Notes: a model not told the origin generated them from the sequence alone. 27,863 nt of DNA from Candidatus Raymondbacteria bacterium RIFOXYA2_FULL_49_16 (GCA_001789205.1 MFYT01000108.1:1-27863); one strand, 5' to 3'. Shown: positions 17,017-25,758, counted from the stretch's first letter. Numbers and translations are program-made.

Positions 17017-18486
17017 ATGAAATCCAGCACCTGCTATGTCCCAGCGCTTTGCCTGATGATCATGTCAACCGTCTTCGCGGTTCTTGTATCCGCGGCGCCG
17101 ACCCCTCCGCCTGCGGGAAGCGTCACCGATAGGACCTATACCGCGCACGGCCAGGTTCATACCTACAAGGTAACCGTCCCGTATTGTTTTGATCCGTCAA
17201 AATCATGGCCGCTCATCAGCGCCAACCAGATGCAGTCCGAGTTTCTCACGGATTACTGTAAAGTAGCGCTTCAGGTTCCGTACATTACACTGCCCAACTG
17301 CTACAACGACATGGAGGACATACTTGATATCGCAAAGGACATCAACATAGACCCATACCGTGTATATCAGACCGGTTTTTCGCAAGGCGGTCACATCTCC
17401 CTGCAGTCAGCATGGCAGTATCCGCATAATTTCGCGGCAGTCGTACCCAGTTCGCCCGACCTGCGTCTGCCCAACCAGTGGTTTTATTTCAATAACATCC
17501 AACAGCTGCGGAATGTGCCGGTGCGCATTGTCCAGGGCGACATGGACGATTATATAGACGGCACGCTGCAAGTGTATGAAACCATGCTTGCCGCAAGTTG
17601 CCCGGTCGAGATGATGACCTTCCATGCCGGACACAGCTATATGCTTTTTACCGCGCTTCCGGAGTTCAACCGCTATATCCGGACCTTTTTTGACGCCAAT
17701 GTGCTTGATCCTTTTCCAAAGACCGTGTACCATTGCATTGAATTCTGCCAGGCCGCATCGTATTCACGCGCGTTCTGGGTCAATGGCAAATTGGCAAAGT
17801 CCTATCCCGGCGGACTGTTCGGCGTGAATCCCGTGTTTCAGGTGACGGCCGACTCCGCGAATAATCTCATAACCATTGACAGCGCTGATCCCATGATCTC
17901 AGGTTTTGATTTTTACCTCGACAGCCACTTAGTCGACATCACCAAGCCGGTGAACGTGGTCAAAGGCGGCCAGAGTATATTTCTTGGCGCCATACCGCCG
18001 GATGGCAAAGTGCCGGTCACCCTTTATACCACATACGTTGAGCCGCCCTCGGGATCGTCAAAGGGCGGCTCCTATCCGGCGCAGTATGTGTGCAACAGCG
18101 AAGAAAAGGTACTGTGGCAAAAACTGGACTCCATCAGATGCGCTGTGTTCGGTGTATGCAACCAGCCGCCCATTGCCACGGAAGCGTCTAATAAAGGGCG
18201 GAATAACGGTCTGGCACTAAGCGTTTTCCCAAACCCGTTCAATCCACGGACGCGGATAGCGGTCAGTCCGCCGTATGACGGACAAGCAGCGGGCTGCGAA
18301 AAGGTACTATTTGAGATATATAACCTGCACGGCAAGCTTGTTCAGAAGCTACTAACTGCCGGTGGTTCCGCTGATGAGCGAACAGGCATCACCTGGGATG
18401 CTTCGGGTCTTCCGAGCGGTGTGTATGTCATACGGGCTCTTGCGGGAAACGCTACCGTGTCGCGTACGGTAACATTCTTGCAATGA
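17017..18486 (+). CDS. Secreted alpha/beta-hydrolase C (PHB-depolymerase-like esterase) with sorting domain
   Basis: 489 aa, preceded by a strong TTGAGGAGG ribosome-binding site. Signal peptide MKSSTCYVPALCLMIMSTVF ends near VSAAP. The hydrolase domain (about residues 35-225) has a canonical nucleophile elbow GFSQGG (Ser122), an Asp in VQGDMDDY (about 175) and His206 in FHAGHSYM. This is the layout of the PHB-depolymerase/feruloyl-esterase-like group. A beta-rich module shared with hydrolases A and B follows (ISGFDFYLDSHLVDITKPVNVV), then a sorting domain (FPNPFNPRTRIAVS ... PSGVYVIRALAG). It is shorter than A and B because it lacks their roughly 100-residue N-terminal segment. Last gene of the central string. 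Confidence 0.83.
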   Translation: MKSSTCYVPALCLMIMSTVFAVLVSAAPTPPPAGSVTDRTYTAHGQVHTYKVTVPYCFDPSKSWPLISANQMQSEFLTDYCKVALQVPYITLPNCYNDMEDILDIAKDINIDPYRVYQTGFSQGGHISLQSAWQYPHNFAAVVPSSPDLRLPNQWFYFNNIQQLRNVPVRIVQGDMDDYIDGTLQVYETMLAASCPVEMMTFHAGHSYMLFTALPEFNRYIRTFFDANVLDPFPKTVYHCIEFCQAASYSRAFWVNGKLAKSYPGGLFGVNPVFQVTADSANNLITIDSADPMISGFDFYLDSHLVDITKPVNVVKGGQSIFLGAIPPDGKVPVTLYTTYVEPPSGSSKGGSYPAQYVCNSEEKVLWQKLDSIRCAVFGVCNQPPIATEASNKGRNNGLALSVFPNPFNPRTRIAVSPPYDGQAAGCEKVLFEIYNLHGKLVQKLLTAGGSADERTGITWDASGLPSGVYVIRALAGNATVSRTVTFLQ

Positions 18487-18529
18487 TCCAACTTAGTATT
18501 CAATAAATTTCCGTGTCTGCCAAAAGCGG

Positions 18530-21034
18530 TCATTGCCCTGTCTGCCGGAAATACACCGTGCGGCCCAAACGCTGTTTAACTATCTTTCCCTGCCCGCACA
18601 ATACGCCAAGATATTTCCACCCCGTCACCTTCGAGATATTCAACCTGTCAACAAACTCCTGCATGGAAAAATCGTTCTTCTGAAACGAGGCGATCACTTC
18701 GTCTATTTTTTCATCCAGAGGCGCGATCAGCCCATGGCAAGCCATGTACCGTTTTATGGTATTGTAGGAACACCCGAAATAGACAGCCATTTTATGCGGT
18801 TTTCCGTGTAACTCGTTATATATGGATAGGAACGCGTCCTTGTCGCGGTATGTTTTCTTTTCCGCACCGCTCCCTGCAATCCTTTCCCGGCCCTTTTGCA
18901 GGGCAATGGCATCCCTGGTCTCTGCCGCGGTTTCGGGAATAGCCATGTTTTTTTTCATGAACATGGGAAAATGGTCGGGAGTCAGGATGCCTTCGCGGTG
19001 CACAACCAGCGCGTTCTCAATGGCGTTCTTCAACTCGCGCACATTGCCGGGCCAGCTATAATTCATGAGCGCGGGAAACACCATGTTGCTGATGGCGGGG
19101 ATTGGGACATCATTCTGGCTGGCAAGAGTGGCGATCAGATGATTCACAATGGGATAAATATCCATCAGCCGTTCGCGCAGCGGCGGCATATGGATGCCCA
19201 CCACCTTGATCCGGTAATACAGGTCCGGTCTGAACCGTCCCTGCGCGACCGCCTCCTCAAGGTCGGCGTTCGTCGCTGAAACAATGCGCACGTCGACCTT
19301 CAGTGTTGTCTTGCCGCCGATCCGCTCGAATTGGTGGTCCTGCAGAAAACGGAGCAGCTTGGTTTGTATCTCAACGGTCAGGTTGCCGATCTCATCGAGA
19401 AACACGGTGCCGCGGTGGGCAAGTTCGAACTTGCCAATCTGCCTGCGGTCCGCGCCAGTAAAAGCGCCTTTTTCGTACCCGAACAGCTCGCTTTCGATGA
19501 GCGTTGGCGGCAGCGACGCGCAATCGATTTTCACAAAGGGCCCCTTACGGCCGCTTTCCAGATGGATCGCCTTGGCAACAAGGTCCTTGCCCGTGCCTGT
19601 CTCGCCGGTGATCAGGACCGAGGCGCCCGACGACGCCACGGTCTTGATGGTGCTGATGATATTCTCGATTGCCGGGGAACTGCCGATAAATCCGTAGAAG
19701 CCTTTTTCCGTGTTCGCCAGCCGTATCAGCGCCCTGTCCCGCTCTTTTTTGTATGCTGCCATGCGCTCCTCTGCCCGCGCGACTTCACTCAGTTCGCGCA
19801 TCAGGAGCATGTTCTTAATGGTGTTTATGAAAAAGCCCGGCATAATCTGCATTTCATAGTAATTTTTTTCATCGTTTTTAAAGCGTACCAGCCTTCGGAA
19901 TTCTTTCATCTTATCATAATCATAGACGCTTGGCCTTGTCCGGATGACAAGCGATAAATAGGTTTCGTCCTGATCCGTAATTAGGCCGAACCGGTTAAGG
20001 GCCTGGTAATCGCTGTAGAACGGGATCTCGTCTATATGGCGCACCTCCTCTTGGCCATTGACGGAAACAGTAACCACCGGCCCGGTTTTAATAATCACGA
20101 CATCGCGGGCCTCTTCCCGGATGCTCCCGAAATTTACCGCGTTGGCGTTCCTTTTAATGATCGCCATGTTCTCATGAAAATGCACCAGGTATCCGTTTTC
20201 ATCGGGCGTAAGAAAGGGATTGTCAATGCCGCACATGAAGACGCCCCCGGCTCCATCTGACACGCGGTATTCTATGCGGTAATCCATATGAAAGAAGTCA
20301 AATGATTGCGAAGACATAAGAAAATTTACGTTTAAGACCGGATCCAGCTGCGCAAGGCGCACGCTGTTCCTTTGTATGTTCCATGAGCGGTTCGGCGCGC
20401 TGAAAAGCTGCGGAAACCCATGCTTTTGAGAATCGAACGCCAGTTCCCATCGCGCATCATTTTTCCCTTCCGATTCAAGAACGTATTCAAGAAAGGCCTT
20501 TCGCGTCTTTTCCCACTCCTGAAAATCAGCCCCGATCAGGCATTCCTTCAGGGCTGTACCCCGAAACCGCCTGTCCCCGAACATAGTAAGGAGTTTATAA
20601 TAGAGCCTGACACCAAAATCCTCGAAATGCAGCGTGCTGTCCAGCACTGCGAACAGCTCCTTCTCGTAATGCTGGTGTATCCGTTCAATGCCGAAAAGTT
20701 GCAGATTGATGGACCAGACGGAAAAATCACCATACTGTTGCATGCGCCTGATCAATGCATGAATACCCTCTTTACGCGACCGTTCCACGATGTTCATGGT
20801 AAGGCCGGGCCCGGGCATTATGCGGCAGCGTATACCCGTCTCGGTCTCTTCAATGATATCCAGAAGGGACCTGAAAGGCTTTTGGATAAGCTCATCAGGC
20901 GCATACCCGAACATCCGGGTAAAACTCTGGGAAATCCAGAGTATCCTTGATTCCAGATCGACCGCAAACAATGCCTGGTGCGAGTCATTGAGCAAAGGCT
21001 TGAGAGGTGTGTTTACAAACTCTTCAATATTCAT
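18530..21034 (-). CDS. Sigma-54-dependent transcriptional activator with PAS and probable concanavalin-like sensor
   Basis: The ATG at 21034 gives 834 aa; extension to a TTG at 21067 would run into a REP-like repeat. No strong Shine-Dalgarno is seen. A PAS-like domain occupies about residues 15-60 (ALFAVDLESRILWISQSFT). The region about 230-370 looks like a LamG/DUF1080-type beta-sandwich (VVIIKTGPVVTVSVNGQEE). A charged helical linker (about 405-445) precedes an AAA+ domain with Walker A GETGTGKD (about 477), the sigma-54 loop GAFTGA (523-528), Walker B VFLDEI (about 544) and FRPDLYYRI. Two HTH segments follow (HKMAVYFGCSYNTIKRYM and FSMQEFVDRLNISKVTGWKYL); a single Fis-type HTH is usual. 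It lies divergently beside module B, which suggests local control. There is no receiver domain, so it is probably triggered by ligand or protein binding. Confidence 0.88.
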   Translation of the reverse strand: MNIEEFVNTPLKPLLNDSHQALFAVDLESRILWISQSFTRMFGYAPDELIQKPFRSLLDIIEETETGIRCRIMPGPGLTMNIVERSRKEGIHALIRRMQQYGDFSVWSINLQLFGIERIHQHYEKELFAVLDSTLHFEDFGVRLYYKLLTMFGDRRFRGTALKECLIGADFQEWEKTRKAFLEYVLESEGKNDARWELAFDSQKHGFPQLFSAPNRSWNIQRNSVRLAQLDPVLNVNFLMSSQSFDFFHMDYRIEYRVSDGAGGVFMCGIDNPFLTPDENGYLVHFHENMAIIKRNANAVNFGSIREEARDVVIIKTGPVVTVSVNGQEEVRHIDEIPFYSDYQALNRFGLITDQDETYLSLVIRTRPSVYDYDKMKEFRRLVRFKNDEKNYYEMQIMPGFFINTIKNMLLMRELSEVARAEERMAAYKKERDRALIRLANTEKGFYGFIGSSPAIENIISTIKTVASSGASVLITGETGTGKDLVAKAIHLESGRKGPFVKIDCASLPPTLIESELFGYEKGAFTGADRRQIGKFELAHRGTVFLDEIGNLTVEIQTKLLRFLQDHQFERIGGKTTLKVDVRIVSATNADLEEAVAQGRFRPDLYYRIKVVGIHMPPLRERLMDIYPIVNHLIATLASQNDVPIPAISNMVFPALMNYSWPGNVRELKNAIENALVVHREGILTPDHFPMFMKKNMAIPETAAETRDAIALQKGRERIAGSGAEKKTYRDKDAFLSIYNELHGKPHKMAVYFGCSYNTIKRYMACHGLIAPLDEKIDEVIASFQKNDFSMQEFVDRLNISKVTGWKYLGVLCGQGKIVKQRLGRTVYFRQTGQ

Positions 21035-21056
21035 GTTTTTTATTTTAAATGAATAA

Positions 21057-21076
21057 CCCCGGAGCAAGCTCCGAGG
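21057..21076. repeat. REP-like palindromic repeat 1
   Basis: CCCCGGAGCAAGCTCCGAGG forms a 6-bp stem CGGAGC/GCTCCG with loop AA, extended by CC/GG across a mismatch, and is followed by TAT. It lies just upstream of the activator start codon and explains the spurious 5' extension of that frame. It shares AGCAAGCT and CGAGGTAT with repeat 2. Confidence 0.55.
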
Positions 21077-21103
21077 TATCGTGAAAAACCTGGAAATTTA
21101 GAA

Positions 21104-21119
21104 TCGCAGCAAGCTGCGA
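21104..21119. repeat. REP-like palindromic repeat 2
   Basis: TCGCAGCAAGCTGCGA is a perfect 7-bp stem with an AA loop, followed by GGTATTATACC. It has the same orientation and core as the repeat at 21057-21076, about 45 bp away. Such GC-rich hairpins are typical of REP sequences mobilised by Y1 (RAYT-type) transposases; no such transposase gene is in the window. Confidence 0.55.
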
Positions 21120-21122
21120 GGT

Positions 21123-21128
21123 ATTATA
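21123..21128 (-). promoter_or_regulatory. Possible -10 box for the activator gene
   Basis: On the minus strand this reads TATAAT, a perfect -10 hexamer; only a weak -35 (TTTATT) lies 17 bp upstream. It sits inside the 13-bp palindrome AGGTATTATACCT (21119-21131) that borders REP-like repeat 2. A transcript would begin near 21116 and carry the repeat-1 hairpin in its leader. Confidence 0.25.
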
Positions 21129-21229
21129 CCTGGACATACGAATAAAATAAAATATTATTAGATTAAATGTATATGTTTTTATTGTTAAATGTAATCTATT
21201 GTGTTTTAAAATAATAATATCATTCCCTT

Positions 21230-21248
21230 TTCTTGTTTAAAATCAGAA
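21230..21248. promoter_or_regulatory. 19-bp imperfect dyad upstream of module B
   Basis: TTCTTGTTTAAAATCAGAA is identical to 8054-8072 and lies the same distance from the sigma-54-like element as in copy A. It is in the divergent region next to the activator gene, so it is a candidate binding site for that activator or for a repressor. Confidence 0.5.
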
Positions 21249-21258
21249 TATTCAATAT

Positions 21259-21274
21259 GAGCATGCTTTTTGCA
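21259..21274 (+). promoter_or_regulatory. Possible sigma-54 (-24/-12) promoter, module B
   Basis: GAGCATGCTTTTTGCA keeps the -12 TTTGCA and the 10-bp spacing. As in copy A the -24 GG reads AG, which weakens the call. The predicted start is near 21285, 24 bases before the small gene. Confidence 0.4.
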
Positions 21275-21308
21275 TTGGATATGCTATACAAAAGGCTGTA
21301 ACAAAAAT

Positions 21309-21503
21309 ATGAAAAAAAACAACCACACCATTAACCAGCTGGACACCCTTTTAGAAGAATATAAAACCATATTCGAGGTCACTTCTCAAGCCACAGACAA
21401 AAACGCATATCTTAAAAACCAGAAAACGCTTGAAGAGCTTGGGGAAAAGATAAAGACCATGCAATTCAATGCAAGGCTTGGCTTAAAACCAGGGTTATTG
21501 TAG
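21309..21503 (+). CDS. 64-aa small protein of unknown function, leader gene of module B
   Basis: The ATG at 21309 is chosen because the module A copy begins at the equivalent position and the 13 codons upstream overlap the promoter element. The protein is short, charged and predicted mostly helical (INQLDTLLEEYKTIFEVTSQ ... LKNQKTLEELGEKIKTM). It has no signal peptide or membrane segment, so it should stay in the cytoplasm, unlike every other product of the module. It precedes LRR B by 36 bp. A truncated homologue is at 8132. Function unknown; a regulator or chaperone of the module is possible but unsupported. Confidence 0.6.
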   Translation: MKKNNHTINQLDTLLEEYKTIFEVTSQATDKNAYLKNQKTLEELGEKIKTMQFNARLGLKPGLL

Positions 21504-21539
21504 AAAAAATATCCCTTAAACAGGAGGATCACCAGTATT

Positions 21540-23897
21540 ATGAAAACCTTCTTATTGTTCCTGGCCTTTACCTCGCTGGTCTTTGCGCAAAACTATTCCA
21601 GCGACTCGCTTATTGTGCAGGCAATACTCGATTCAAATGGATGGAACAGCTTCACCGTACAGGAAGTAAGCGTCGTGAGCGGCAACAGAATCGTCGAACT
21701 CAAACTCAGGGGAGAGGCTATCTATTCCAGGGAACAAATAAGCAGCGGAGTGTATACCGGCTGGTTCTCCTACCGTTCCATTACCCGGTTGTCCGCGGAA
21801 ATTGGCAACCTTACAGCCCTGGAAAAACTCGACCTTGGCGGCCACCAGATGACCAGCCTTCCCTCCGCCATGGGTAATCTGGTCAATTTAAAATATCTCT
21901 ATCTTGATCCAGAACACTATTGGGACAATACAACAAAGGCCCATATACACGACGGCGATGGTGATGTTTTCTACGACGATAGTTTGCGCCATAAATACTA
22001 TTTTTGGAGCGATACCCTGCCGAAGCGCTACAGTACAACGGGCCGGATAAACGACTTTTCAAAATTTCGGATCGGAGCGAGGTTGTCTGCGCTCCCCTCT
22101 ACCTTTGTGAACCTTGCCAATCTGGTTGAACTGGACATAAGCAACAATGCCCTTGATTCTATACCTTCATATATAGGTAATCGCACTGACATGACGAAAT
22201 TTTGGGCAGCGTGCATTGGCCTGTTCCAATTCCCCCCTCTGGTGCTAAATTTGGTTAACCTGGAACTCCTGAACCTGAGCCGGAATTTTATTGCCACAGT
22301 GCCGTCCGGAATAAACGCGCTAACCAAGCTTACATCGCTCAACCTGAGTGGTAACGAGATTACCAGCCTTCCGGAAACCATGGGCGGCCTTACGGCGCTG
22401 TCCGATCTTCTCGATGTCTCGGTAAACGAAATTGCCTCGCTGCCCCAGGCAATAGGTAGTTATACCCTGCTCAAACGGCTTAATGTTGACCACAACCTGA
22501 TTACCTCACTGCCGTCCACTATTGGTAATTGCGCAAGACTTACACGGCTTGATGCGCAGGTGAACAGCATTGCCAGCCTGCCTTCCACCATCGGTGGTCT
22601 TGATATGCTCGACACCTTATTTCTCGAATGGAACAACCTTGCCAGCCTGCCCCTGGAGATAGGCGGCCTTGCAAAAATCAAAAACCTCCAGTTAATGCAC
22701 AATAATCTTACCAGCCTGCCGGCTGAATTCTGTAATCTGAGTACGCTGGCTGAGCTCTACATAAGTCACAATCAATTGACCGCGCTCCCAGACTCGTTTG
22801 GCAGACTCTCCAGCCTTACCATTCTTGAAGCGACGGACAATAAATTGACGGACATTCCCGCTTCGTGTGCCCGCCTTGGATATATGAAACGTGCCTATCT
22901 TTCAGACAATCTTCTTGCTTCCCTATCCTCAAAGATCGGTTCGCGTACCTACGACCTTCAGGTCAACAATAATCAGTTGACCTCCCTGTCGCCCGCCATC
23001 GACGCTGTCAAGCTATCAGTGCGCAATAACAAACTGACCAGCCTTCCTGGGTCCATCATGCTGTCATCGATGAACTTTCTCGATGTTTCCTTTAATGAAC
23101 TGACCACGCTTCCCGACTCCATCTCCTTTGCTGCAAATTTGACCGAATTTCATGGTGCGGCAAACAAGATTGCCAGCATTCCTTCCCCGTTCCTGAGTCT
23201 GACCAAGCTGGTAACACTGGATTTTCATCACAATGAGCTGACGGCACTTCCCGACAGTATTGGATACAAAATGACCAAATTGACGTTTTTTGATGTACGC
23301 GGGAATATGCTGACCACCCTTCCGGCTTCTCTTGGGAAACTGACGAACAACTACCTGAATATATATGCTGACTCGAACCATATTAGCTGGCTGCCCGATT
23401 CGCTGATAGCCTGGCGTCCAAACATCATGATGGAGATGTCCTTTAACCATTTGACTGTTGCCGGGTTGCCGGCCAATGTACGTTCCCTTACCTCAACATT
23501 TCATTTTAACTACAACCGGATATGCAATGCGGATGCAACCCTTGACTACTGGTTACGAGGAAAAACAAGTGGTTATCAGGTGACCCAGGACTGCAGCAGC
23601 ACCAACGTAACGGCCGTTTCCGGCTCGAATGCGCTGGTCAATATGCTTTCGCAGAACACGCCAAACCCTTTTAACCCATCCACAAGCATTAATTTCTCAA
23701 TTACATCGCCGCGCCATGTGACTTTGCAGATATATGATATCAAGGGCGGATTGGTAGCCTCGCTGGTCAATGCTTCCCAACAGGCAGGGCGCCATTCCGT
23801 GATCTGGGATGCGAGCGGCCTGGGTTCGGGCATCTACTACTACCGGCTTGTTGCCGGCGATTTCAAGGCAATAAAAAAATGCATCGTAATCAAATAA
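21540..23897 (+). CDS. Secreted leucine-rich-repeat protein B with sorting domain
   Basis: 785 aa, with a strong AGGAGG upstream and signal peptide MKTFLLFLAFTSLVFAQ. It is a full-length paralogue of LRR A: the same cap (DSLIVQAILDSNGWNSFTV), the same island at about residues 123-180 (HDGDGDVFYDDS), the same run of 23-residue LRRs and the same sorting tail (NTPNPFNPSTS ... GSGIYYYRLVAGDFKAIKK). Differences are scattered and include many exposed positions of the repeats. It is followed after 14 bp by hydrolase B, as in module A. A surface-binding role is inferred; the ligand is unknown. Confidence 0.88.
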   Translation: MKTFLLFLAFTSLVFAQNYSSDSLIVQAILDSNGWNSFTVQEVSVVSGNRIVELKLRGEAIYSREQISSGVYTGWFSYRSITRLSAEIGNLTALEKLDLGGHQMTSLPSAMGNLVNLKYLYLDPEHYWDNTTKAHIHDGDGDVFYDDSLRHKYYFWSDTLPKRYSTTGRINDFSKFRIGARLSALPSTFVNLANLVELDISNNALDSIPSYIGNRTDMTKFWAACIGLFQFPPLVLNLVNLELLNLSRNFIATVPSGINALTKLTSLNLSGNEITSLPETMGGLTALSDLLDVSVNEIASLPQAIGSYTLLKRLNVDHNLITSLPSTIGNCARLTRLDAQVNSIASLPSTIGGLDMLDTLFLEWNNLASLPLEIGGLAKIKNLQLMHNNLTSLPAEFCNLSTLAELYISHNQLTALPDSFGRLSSLTILEATDNKLTDIPASCARLGYMKRAYLSDNLLASLSSKIGSRTYDLQVNNNQLTSLSPAIDAVKLSVRNNKLTSLPGSIMLSSMNFLDVSFNELTTLPDSISFAANLTEFHGAANKIASIPSPFLSLTKLVTLDFHHNELTALPDSIGYKMTKLTFFDVRGNMLTTLPASLGKLTNNYLNIYADSNHISWLPDSLIAWRPNIMMEMSFNHLTVAGLPANVRSLTSTFHFNYNRICNADATLDYWLRGKTSGYQVTQDCSSTNVTAVSGSNALVNMLSQNTPNPFNPSTSINFSITSPRHVTLQIYDIKGGLVASLVNASQQAGRHSVIWDASGLGSGIYYYRLVAGDFKAIKKCIVIK

Positions 23898-23911
23898 TTG
23901 TGAGGTATACC

Positions 23912-25678
23912 ATGAATACAATAAAAAATCCGACCATCGTCAGCTTGTTTGTCGTTCTCTTTATCGCCGGGCTATCGCTGATTCCGGTGCAGGCCGAAAA
24001 CCTGACCATTCCGCAGACGCTTATAGCTAAAATGGACACAACAGTTCCTCGATACCCATCGGACACCCTCTGGAAGAAATTGGCATCAGAATATGCGTCC
24101 AGGATAAACCAGCTCGACAGCAGCAATCTTTTGGTGCAGAAAAACCTTCCACGGTTGCAGGAAAAGGTTCTGCTTATTTATAAATCCTTCAATAACATTG
24201 ACAGATATGGTTCAAATTTGTACCATTACATGGCTGCCACCAGTCTTTTACCGTATTTGGAATTATATGTGAGTGCATTGGAAAGAGGTGTTGACCCGGC
24301 GCGTTCATTTCCCGGCTCCCATATTGGCGGCGCGTTTATTTCGCCAAGCGGTAATTATACAGTAGGTTATCGGTACGCCATACCCGTTTCTTATTCGCCT
24401 TTAAAGGCCTTTCCGGCTGTTGTCTGTTTTCAATCCGAGCCGAATCCGGTGACAGTGTCGCATTCGTCTTATATTTTCGTATGGGCGCAAAGTGGAACCT
24501 CGAAAGAGACTTTTATGGACATTGCCAAGGACCTGCATATGGATCCGTTCGGTACATATATTGTTTCACATTCAGACGGCGCGCTCGGTGGGGTGCAAAA
24601 CGCCGCCCGTATCCCTCACAACTTCGCCGCATACGTGCCGCTCTCTTCCGGCATCAGGGAACCCATCAGGTTTGATACATGGCAATATATCCGGTACCTG
24701 CAAAACATCCCTGTCCTGATCATGTGCGGAACTACCGATCCTTTTATCGCAAACAACCAGGCGGTGTACCAGGAAATATCAGCGGCAGGCGGTATTGTTG
24801 AATGGCGTTCATGGGTCGGATATCATGAGCAAAGTGTTCTGTCTGAAGAAATAGAGTTTCAGATTATGACCGATTTTTTTGACAAGTACCGTTTATATCC
24901 ATATCCCCAGACTGTGACCCACCTTATTGACAACATCAAATATACGCGTGCTTATTGGGTGAACGCGCTTTTGAATAAGAATTATTCTGCATCAGGCACG
25001 GAACTTTATATGCTCGGTGTTTCGTTCAAGGTTACCGCACACAAAACCATAAATACCATCGAGGTAGAGTATGCAGATAACCATATATCCGGATTTGATT
25101 TTTTCCTTAACGATTCCCTTGTTTCAAACAAAAGCCAGCCGGTGAAAGTGGTGCGGGGCAGCGACACGCTTTTCAATGGCATCATTCCCGGCGACGGTAA
25201 ACTCACTGTCCACCTGTACGATGCCAGCTCGATACCCACTTCATTGCCTCCCATGCACCAGGCAGCAGGGTATTTTTCGAACATGGAGACCACGCTGTTA
25301 TGGGAAGGACTCAGCGCGATTGAACAAACCTATTTCGGCGCGACCACGCCGATCCCACGGGATGTACCTGCACAGCAGACCAGTGTTGAAGCGGATATTA
25401 TCAATGACCAGCAGCCGCTTGTGGTTACCGTGGGACCCAATCCATTCAATCCGGCAACTACTATTACCGTGAACCATGGCGGGGCTGTTACTGTGTCCCT
25501 CAAAATTTATACTATCAAAGGGGAGATGGTCAAAGACCTGACTCCGTCTTTCAGCAATACCGGATCTTCCGCGCATTCATGCGTATGGGATGCTGGGAAA
25601 ATGCCCTCAGGGACCTATATTGTCAGGGCTGTCAAAGGGAAACAGGCCATAACCAAACAGATTACGTTGCTCAAATAA
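23912..25678 (+). CDS. Secreted alpha/beta-hydrolase B (esterase-like) with sorting domain
   Basis: 588 aa from the ATG behind TGAGGT; signal peptide ends near IPVQA. It is a paralogue of hydrolase A with the same proposed triad: Ser221 in SHSDGA, Asp in CGTTDPF and His in GYHEQS. The last roughly 30 residues (DAGKMPSGTYIVRAVKGKQ ...) are almost identical to A. The preceding part of the sorting domain (GPNPFNPATTITVNHGGAVT) differs strongly, which suggests exchange of that piece in one copy. End of the module B unit; a GC-rich hairpin lies just downstream. Confidence 0.8.
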   Translation: MNTIKNPTIVSLFVVLFIAGLSLIPVQAENLTIPQTLIAKMDTTVPRYPSDTLWKKLASEYASRINQLDSSNLLVQKNLPRLQEKVLLIYKSFNNIDRYGSNLYHYMAATSLLPYLELYVSALERGVDPARSFPGSHIGGAFISPSGNYTVGYRYAIPVSYSPLKAFPAVVCFQSEPNPVTVSHSSYIFVWAQSGTSKETFMDIAKDLHMDPFGTYIVSHSDGALGGVQNAARIPHNFAAYVPLSSGIREPIRFDTWQYIRYLQNIPVLIMCGTTDPFIANNQAVYQEISAAGGIVEWRSWVGYHEQSVLSEEIEFQIMTDFFDKYRLYPYPQTVTHLIDNIKYTRAYWVNALLNKNYSASGTELYMLGVSFKVTAHKTINTIEVEYADNHISGFDFFLNDSLVSNKSQPVKVVRGSDTLFNGIIPGDGKLTVHLYDASSIPTSLPPMHQAAGYFSNMETTLLWEGLSAIEQTYFGATTPIPRDVPAQQTSVEADIINDQQPLVVTVGPNPFNPATTITVNHGGAVTVSLKIYTIKGEMVKDLTPSFSNTGSSAHSCVWDAGKMPSGTYIVRAVKGKQAITKQITLLK

Positions 25679-25694
25679 TGAATGCTTGACGGGG

Positions 25695-25736
25695 GGTGTC
25701 CGAAACAGCCCCTCCCCCCTTCTGTTTTCGGACACC
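25695..25736. terminator. Hairpin between convergent units
   Basis: GGTGTCCGAAACAG pairs with CTGTTTTCGGACACC (one bulged base) around a C-rich loop. It lies 17 bases after the hydrolase B stop, where the unit converges with the minus-strand genes. No T-run follows, so a classical intrinsic terminator is not certain; a REP-like element is an alternative. Confidence 0.4.
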
Positions 25737-25758
25737 TATCCTCTCGATGCACATTGAT

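Larger units (their letters stand above)
21160..25678 (+). repeat. Duplicated module, copy B (upstream region, small gene, LRR, hydrolase)
   Basis: Collinear with 7986-12379, from the AT-rich upstream block to the hydrolase stop codon. Here the small gene is intact and the LRR ribosome-binding site (AGGAGG) is stronger than in copy A. Confidence 0.8.

Noticed and set aside
18896-20950. Long plus-strand open frames opposite the activator (for example 19331-19957 and 20420-20950)
   Set aside because: They are antisense shadows of a clear, motif-rich gene; no signal peptides, motifs or ribosome-binding sites were seen.
21035-21067. TTG-initiated 11-residue extension of the sigma-54 activator
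   Set aside because: The extension runs into a REP-like repeat and adds no domain; ATG at 21034 is simpler, although neither start has a clear Shine-Dalgarno.
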